DNA of 64,000 nt from Halorientalis salina (GTDB lineage: Archaea > Halobacteriota > Halobacteria > Halobacteriales > Haloarculaceae), in assembly GCF_005049285.1 (NCBI RefSeq), contig NZ_SOSC01000005.1, positions 1 through 64,000 on the forward strand, read 5' to 3'. The stretch's first letter is position 1, and each line of letters begins with the position of its first letter. Below are positions 59,287 through 64,000 of this stretch, piece by piece. A model generated the notes under the pieces. That model made no database searches and was not told the origin of the DNA. It was given only the letters and a program-made list of their open reading frames with translations. Position numbers and translations under genes: made by a program.

Positions 59287-61548
59287 CTACGTCGAGAACT
59301 CGAAGCGGGCACCGGCGGCGTCGCTTTCGGTCGCGGCGACCGTCCAGCCGTGGGCCTCGGCGATCTCTTCGACGATCGCCAACCCGTAGCCGGTCCCATC
59401 GGTCGACCCGGAGTAGCCCGACTCGAAGACCTGCTCGCGTTTCTCCGGCGGGATACCCGGGCCGTCGTCGGCGACGAAGAAGCCGTCGTCGGTTGGGCCG
59501 ACGGTCACGCTCACGTCCGGCCCACCGTCTTCGACCGGCGTCGCAGGCTCCGAACCGTGCTCGTCGCCGGCATCGGCCTTCGTTCGGGTCGGGGAATCGC
59601 TACTCGTGGCGGCATGCTCCACACTATTTCGGAAGAGGTTCTCGAACAGCCGGGTGAGCCGGCGCGGGTCCGCCCGGATTTCGAGCGTCTCGGGGGTCCG
59701 GAGCGTCGCCCCGGCGGTCTCGACGTTCCGCCAGGCGTCCTCGGCGAGTACGCCCAGATCGACCGGTTCGGTCTCGGTGACGGTCTCGCCGTGTCTCGCC
59801 AGTGCCAGCACGTCGTCGATGATGGCGTCGATCCGGTCGTGTGCGCGGTCGATGTGGTCGAGATGGGACTGCGGGCTCCGCTCCGCGGACGCCGCCCGGT
59901 CGTCGTCGGGCAGCGTCTCACGGAGCAACTCGGCGCGACCCGTGGCTACTTCGAGCGGATTGCGCAGGTCGTGTGAGAGGACGTCGGCGAACGCGTCGAG
60001 GCGCTCGTTCTGTCGCTGTAGTTCCCGTTCGCGTTCTTTGCGGTCGGTGATGTCCCGGACGATCCCTGTCGTCCCTCGGTACTCGTCGTCGTACGGCAAC
60101 AGGGCGATCCGGTTCTCGAAGGTCCGCGTGCCCCCGTCTTCGGGGTAGACCTCGAACTCGAAGACCGCCTCCCCAGCGTCGGCTTCCTCCGAGAGGAGAC
60201 GCTGGAGGGCGTCGACGTGTTTCTCGATGGTCGTCTCATCCACGACGCCGTCGGTGACCAGTTCCGGAACGGCGGTGCCGATGAGGTCGGACTGTTCTTT
60301 GCCGATCATCGACGCACCGTTCTCATTGATCTCGATGATCGTTCCCGTGGCGTCGATCACGATCGCGCCGTCCGGGACCGTTTCGACGATGGTCCGGTAC
60401 ATCTCCAGATCCCGTTCGCGTTCCTTCCGGTCGGTGATGTCCCGAATGATGCCGACCGAACCTGCGTACTCGCCGTCCTCGTCGGTCAGCATGGCCACGT
60501 TGTCCTCGTAGATGCGGCGCTCTCCCCGGAGGTCGGTCTCGAACTCGAACCGACCCCGGTCTCGCCCCTCGGACTCGATCAGTTCCTGGATGAGGTCGGC
60601 CCCCTTCTCGAAGGCGTCCTCACCCATGTAGGTCGAGACGTGTGTCCCTTCGAGTTCCGATCTGGAGACACCCGCGTGTTCGGTGAACGCTTCGTTGACC
60701 ATGGTGATTCGGCCCTCGGTGTCGAGGACGTACATGGCGTCCCCGACAGTTTCGACGAGGGTTCGGTAGCGCTGTAGCTCCCGCTCGCGGTGTCTGCGTT
60801 CCGAGACGTCCCGACAGATGGCCATGACTGCCGGGTCCCCGTCGTAGGTGATCCGGGAGGAGGTCAGTTCGATCGGAACGCGGTCGCCCGAAGACGTCAG
60901 CGCCGTGAACTCGTACCGACCGGGCACCGATTCGCCGCCCTCCCGCCGGGCGTACCGGTCCGCGAGCGTCTCGCGGTCCTCGGGTGCGACGAACGACGGC
61001 ATGAACTCGCCCTCGACGTCCGCGACCGTCGTCCCGAGGATGTCCGCCGCCTTCTCGTTGGCGAACTCGAAGACGCCGTCCTGCACGATGAGGACGCCGT
61101 CGTTGGCCTCCTCGACCAGCGTCGAGTACTTCTGTTCGCTCTCCGCGAGCGCCGCCCGCGTACGCCGGCGGTCGACGGCGTTCCGGACGCGGTTGAGAAG
61201 CATCTCGTACTGTTCGGTCCCGCGCTGTTTCTGGAGGTAATCGGTGACCCCCGCCGAGATGGCTTCGCTGGCGATCTCCTCGCTGCCCTTCCCCGTAAAC
61301 AGGATGAAGGGCAGCGTCGGGTGAGACGCCCGAACCCGTTCGAGGAACTCCAACCCGTTGGTGCCGGGCATGTCGTAGTCACTGACGATGCAGTCGATCG
61401 ACTCCTCGCGGAGGGTTTCGAGCGCCGCCCCCGTGTCACCCGTCGTGAGGATGTCGATGTCGTCGGTCCGCCGTTCGACCCACGCCGACAGCAACTCGCG
61501 CAGGTCGCGCTCGTCGTCGACGTGGAGTACCCTGATCTGGTCCGGAAT
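59287..61548 (-). CDS. REC-PAS-PAS-PAS histidine kinase, apparent ATT start
   Basis: A hybrid sensor kinase of 753 residues if begun at ATT 61548-61546. That start gives MPDQIRVLHVDDERDL, the exact opening expected of a receiver with its acidic pair; no ATG, GTG or TTG lies upstream in this frame before the previous gene. The TTG at 61494 would remove the first strand and the DD. The phospho-acceptor is in CIVSDYDMPGTNGLEF. Three PAS domains follow, then HisKA (SHDLRNPLEVATGRAELL) and an HATPase domain (LFRNSVEHA, FVADDGPGIPPE, GTGYGLAIVEE). Signal unknown. Confidence 0.88.
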   Translation of the reverse strand: MPDQIRVLHVDDERDLRELLSAWVERRTDDIDILTTGDTGAALETLREESIDCIVSDYDMPGTNGLEFLERVRASHPTLPFILFTGKGSEEIASEAISAGVTDYLQKQRGTEQYEMLLNRVRNAVDRRRTRAALAESEQKYSTLVEEANDGVLIVQDGVFEFANEKAADILGTTVADVEGEFMPSFVAPEDRETLADRYARREGGESVPGRYEFTALTSSGDRVPIELTSSRITYDGDPAVMAICRDVSERRHRERELQRYRTLVETVGDAMYVLDTEGRITMVNEAFTEHAGVSRSELEGTHVSTYMGEDAFEKGADLIQELIESEGRDRGRFEFETDLRGERRIYEDNVAMLTDEDGEYAGSVGIIRDITDRKERERDLEMYRTIVETVPDGAIVIDATGTIIEINENGASMIGKEQSDLIGTAVPELVTDGVVDETTIEKHVDALQRLLSEEADAGEAVFEFEVYPEDGGTRTFENRIALLPYDDEYRGTTGIVRDITDRKERERELQRQNERLDAFADVLSHDLRNPLEVATGRAELLRETLPDDDRAASAERSPQSHLDHIDRAHDRIDAIIDDVLALARHGETVTETEPVDLGVLAEDAWRNVETAGATLRTPETLEIRADPRRLTRLFENLFRNSVEHAATSSDSPTRTKADAGDEHGSEPATPVEDGGPDVSVTVGPTDDGFFVADDGPGIPPEKREQVFESGYSGSTDGTGYGLAIVEEIAEAHGWTVAATESDAAGARFEFST

Positions 61549-61624
61549 CCTACCACCCCTGCGTACATCGCCCTTCCCGGGCGACGACCAAAGCGGTTGC
61601 GACCGTTTCCGGCCCGAGATCGGC

Positions 61625-62350
61625 TTACAACCCCGTCACCGTATCGAGCGCGATCCGGATCGCGCGCTCGACGTTATTTTTCGCCTTCGAGGGCAGTTCG
61701 TCGTCGTCGGTCTCGCCTTTCTGGGTCCCTTCGACCAGGTTTCCGTCGACCGTACAGATCGCACCGGCGCGCATTCCCTTCCGACGGGCCAGCGAGAACA
61801 CGGCCGCGGCCTCCATCTCGACGGCCAGCAGCCCCGCCTCTTCCCACGCCTCGACGTAGGCGTCGGTCTCGGCGTAGAAGGCGTCGTCAGTGGCGATGGG
61901 GCCGACGTGGACGTCCTCGTCGTTGGCCTCGGCCGCATCGACAAGCCCCGAGAGGACGCCGTAGTCCGGGACGGCGGGAACGGTTTCGCTCTCGTAGCGC
62001 TTCGAGGTCCCCTCGTCTTTGGCCGCACCCGTCGCGACGACCATGTCACCGATCTCGATGCCTTCCTGGAGCGCGCCGGTCGTGCCGACGCGGATCACCG
62101 TGTCGACGCCGACCGCCTGCAGTTCCTCGACGGCGATGGCCGCCGACGGACAGCCGATCCCGGTCGAACAGATCGTCAGCTCTCGCCCCTCGTAGGTGGC
62201 GTTGACGACTTTGTACTCGCGGTTCTCCGAGAGCACCGTCGAGTCGTCGCACATGGCCGCGATGCGGTCGACCCGACCCGGATCGCCGGGAATCAGTGCG
62301 ATGTCGGCCAGTTCGCCGTCACTCACGAGGAGATGCGGTTGCTTGGACAT
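61625..62350 (-). CDS. udp: Uridine phosphorylase / purine-type nucleoside phosphorylase
   Basis: Phosphorolysis of a nucleoside to base and ribose 1-phosphate. A 241-residue PNP/UDP family protein: ALIPGDPGRVDRIAAM at the phosphate site, VIRVGTTGALQEGIEIGDMV in the core and LLAVEMEAAAVFSLARRKGM at the ribose site. Uridine is the best guess. Start ATG 62350. The kinase gene begins 76 bases after its stop with no clear terminator, so read-through is possible. Confidence 0.92.
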   Translation of the reverse strand: MSKQPHLLVSDGELADIALIPGDPGRVDRIAAMCDDSTVLSENREYKVVNATYEGRELTICSTGIGCPSAAIAVEELQAVGVDTVIRVGTTGALQEGIEIGDMVVATGAAKDEGTSKRYESETVPAVPDYGVLSGLVDAAEANDEDVHVGPIATDDAFYAETDAYVEAWEEAGLLAVEMEAAAVFSLARRKGMRAGAICTVDGNLVEGTQKGETDDDELPSKAKNNVERAIRIALDTVTGL

Positions 62351-62391
62351 GGGACTCACTTGGCGGACCGACTACAAAATCACAGTGGAGT

Positions 62392-62895
62392 TCACCAGAC
62401 GGTCGTCGCGAGTAGCGGGACCGCGACCGCAAGCGTCACGCCGAAAGTCGCGGTCGAGGCGAGCCAGTGCCGGCGAACCGTCGGCATCCGATCGCGTGCG
62501 GCACCGCCGTACCTCGGGAGGACGACCGAGGAGAACAGGGCGTAGACGAACGCGCTGACCAGTCCAACCGAGACGAGGTGGGCCGAAAGCGAGAGACCAG
62601 CCGTGCGCGAGACGGGCGGCAGGATGGCGTCCAGCGCGATGGCACACCCCACGTACAGCAGCCCCGCGACCGGGCCGACGGCGTGATGCGTGACGACCGC
62701 GGTCCGTCTCGACACCGTCGACGGAAGCGATCCGGAGAGCAGCGACGCGGCGACGATAGCCGGCGTGTACCCCTCGGCGAGTCCGCGCATAGGGACGTTC
62801 ATCGCGAGCGCGCCGAGCAGGCCGGCGATGGCGGCGATTGCGATCCAGAGTCTGGCCGGCAAAGGCGTGACGTGGGTAGCGTGTGCGACGATCAT
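62392..62895 (-). CDS. Multispanning membrane protein of unknown function
   Basis: A 167-residue protein with four to five helices (LWIAIAAIAGLLGALAMNVP, GPVAGLLYVGCAIALDAILP, LVSVGLVSAFVYALFSSVVL, ATFGVTLAVAVPLLATTV). Translationally coupled (four-base overlap) to the winged-helix membrane protein upstream. No family function recognised. Confidence 0.65.
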   Translation of the reverse strand: MIVAHATHVTPLPARLWIAIAAIAGLLGALAMNVPMRGLAEGYTPAIVAASLLSGSLPSTVSRRTAVVTHHAVGPVAGLLYVGCAIALDAILPPVSRTAGLSLSAHLVSVGLVSAFVYALFSSVVLPRYGGAARDRMPTVRRHWLASTATFGVTLAVAVPLLATTVW

Positions 62896-63551
62896 CCTGT
62901 CTCGTCACTACTGGAGAACGGACCGGAGAGTTGCGACATCGAGAGGTCGGTCGACTCGACGTACTTCTTGATCCGATAGACGGCGTACGACGGGAAGCCG
63001 ATGAGGAAGAAGACGAACGCCGTCAGGAAGAGCCGGCCGACGGAGACCGGGAGTAGCTGCTGGCTCACCGACGTCTCCGTGATCAGGAGTCCGAGCAGGA
63101 AGATGCCCGCGAAGATCGAATGCCGGCCGAGACTCCCGATGAAGGCCCACTTGGGGCTCTCCCGTTCGAGTTGGTCCGCCGTTCCAGCTCCGGAGGCCGA
63201 TCGTCCCGCGGGTTCTGGCGGTGGTGAGGCGGGTGATGACCGACTCTCAACCGGGCCTACGTCGGGCGATTCGACTTCGGTCGGTTCGGTCTCTGGTTCG
63301 TCAGGTTCCGCAGGCACCGCTCGCCACCAGACGCGCCCCACGCCCACGTCCTTGGAATCGATCTCCCCGCGGTCGACCAGGTCCTCCAGCCGATTGAGCG
63401 TCGCTCGCTTTCCGATGGGCAACTCCTCGGCGACCTCCGCCGTCGTCAGGACCGGCTCGTCGGTCGCCTCGAAGACTCCGATGATGTTCTCGTCACGAGC
63501 CTTCTGGGCCGGTGCCCGAGGATACTCGTCTGAACCGGAGTCTGAGGACAT
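62892..63551 (-). CDS. Winged-helix protein with C-terminal membrane helices
   Basis: A 219-residue protein from ATG 63551. Residues about 20-85 form a winged helix (IIGVFEATDEPVLTTAEVAE, KRATLNRLEDLVDRGEIDSK, ending VWWRAVP). A disordered Pro/Glu/Ser linker leads to two helices near 150-205 (FAGIFLLGLLITETSVSQQL, FLTAFVFFLIGFPSYAVYRI). It looks like a DNA-binding regulator tethered to the membrane. Palindromes at 63632-63664 lie upstream and could be its operator. Confidence 0.75.
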   Translation of the reverse strand: MSSDSGSDEYPRAPAQKARDENIIGVFEATDEPVLTTAEVAEELPIGKRATLNRLEDLVDRGEIDSKDVGVGRVWWRAVPAEPDEPETEPTEVESPDVGPVESRSSPASPPPEPAGRSASGAGTADQLERESPKWAFIGSLGRHSIFAGIFLLGLLITETSVSQQLLPVSVGRLFLTAFVFFLIGFPSYAVYRIKKYVESTDLSMSQLSGPFSSSDETG

Positions 63552-63576
63552 ACGAATCCATATTTCGTGCATGCGC

Positions 63577-63588
63577 ATTAACCTTGGG
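63577..63588 (-). promoter_or_regulatory. TATA-like box of the winged-helix gene
   Basis: CAAGGTTAATGC on the minus strand, about 30 bases before ATG 63551. Weak but correctly placed. Confidence 0.35.
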
Positions 63589-63631
63589 ATTCCTACAATC
63601 GACCCAGAGCCGCTGAAAACCCAAATTTCTT

Positions 63632-63664
63632 CCTTACGAAGTAAGGTTCACGAGCAGTAACCTT
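63632..63664. promoter_or_regulatory. Overlapping palindromes, candidate operators
   Basis: CCTTAC-GAA-GTAAGG at 63632-63646 overlaps AAGGTT (63643-63648) paired with AACCTT (63659-63664). The right end runs into TTTATACT (63663-63670), a good TATA box facing right. The arrangement suits a repressor controlling a rightward promoter, and possibly the leftward winged-helix gene. Confidence 0.5.
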
Positions 63665-64000
63665 TATACTCTCCCCCGTATATTGGACGAATAGGGACGC
63701 GGGGACGTTGGATGGTTCCGTTCGGTGTCCGTCCACGTCGGCCGCGTCCGACACCCCCCTCCCCACAAACACCGAACCTCACTCTCGTACCCCCAACACC
63801 ACGGGCGGTCAACACTGACCCCCCACTTCGTACCCCCTTCTCTCACTCTCCACAGGTCGAAAGCGACGGTACAGCAGGTGCTCGGCCGAGATATCCGAAC
63901 TGAAACGGATCACTCACCAGTCTTGGCTGTTCATAAGTCGATCCCAGTGTACTGAATCGGGAGCAGTCGTGCCACTTCAGACCGTGTCCTCAACATCGAG
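63663..64000 (+). other. Rightward promoter and C-rich, G-poor spacer without a supported gene
   Basis: From the TATA box at 63663-63670 to the window edge no frame has haloarchaeal coding character. About 63750-63850 is strongly C-rich and poor in G, with repeated TCGTACCCCC (63785-63794, 63828-63837). Open frames of 60-76 codons exist but give Pro/His/Thr/Ser-rich, non-acidic peptides. It may be an untranslated leader of a gene beyond the window, an RNA, or spacer. Confidence 0.45.

Noticed and set aside
63664-63955. Small frames at the right end of the window
   Set aside because: Pro/His/Thr-rich peptides from a C-rich tract; no homology pattern seen.

Overview
The window is a 64-kb stretch of a haloarchaeal (class Halobacteria) chromosome. 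The evidence is the high G+C content, strongly acidic predicted proteins, archaeal TATA boxes placed 25-35 bases before leaderless or short-leader starts, and family markers: a SAMP1-like ubiquitin-fold protein, HalX response regulators, an archaeal GatD, an Orc1/Cdc6-type protein and a PGF-CTERM surface anchor. A family such as Haloarculaceae is plausible but not proven. I saw no rRNA, tRNA or CRISPR array.

Layout. 1-80 is the cut-off start of an IS630-type transposase. 0.3-10 kb holds a chemotaxis transducer, then the glycerol catabolic divergon glpABC (leftward) and glpK plus a membrane protein (rightward). 10-17 kb holds an Orc1/Cdc6-like protein with a degenerate Walker B motif and a leftward set of sugar genes (ROK sugar kinase, pyruvate kinase, GAPN-like aldehyde dehydrogenase, KDG kinase) that fits the semi-phosphorylative Entner-Doudoroff route. 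17-29 kb holds small haloarchaeal proteins, a flavin disulfide oxidoreductase, an HxlR regulator, a 33-residue zinc-finger protein, an MMPL/RND exporter, twin HalX regulators, NAD kinase, a KaiC-like ATPase with an SPFG-repeat tail, a lipoprotein and stress proteins. 29-40 kb holds a HerA-type ATPase, PspA, ThrRS, two MinD-like ATPases and a glutamate-cysteine-ligase-like enzyme.

40-51 kb holds a probable D-glutamate catabolic pair (enolase-superfamily epimerase plus DUF1611 protein), a SecD ectodomain paralogue anchored by PGF-CTERM instead of the translocase helices, a Vms1-type peptidyl-tRNA hydrolase, a secreted coiled-coil protein next to an ArsR-type regulator, GatD, a GNAT protein and SAMP1. 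51-59 kb is a potassium island: two tandem copies of a two-gene unit encoding membrane proteins with TrkA-C/RCK-C-like tails, then a K+ channel whose own RCK module seems to lack that C-terminal part, then an HPP-Usp protein. 59-64 kb holds a REC-PAS-histidine kinase that appears to start at ATT, uridine phosphorylase, and a membrane-tethered winged-helix protein beside operator-like palindromes.

The most unusual items are: (1) three copies of an exactly 86-bp palindromic element with compensatory changes in its stem, two of which provide the stop codon of the adjacent gene; (2) the SecD-like PGF-CTERM protein; (3) the duplicated RCK-C membrane pair beside a channel lacking that domain; (4) an orphan TATA box followed by a hairpin-rich, gene-free block next to one 86-bp element.
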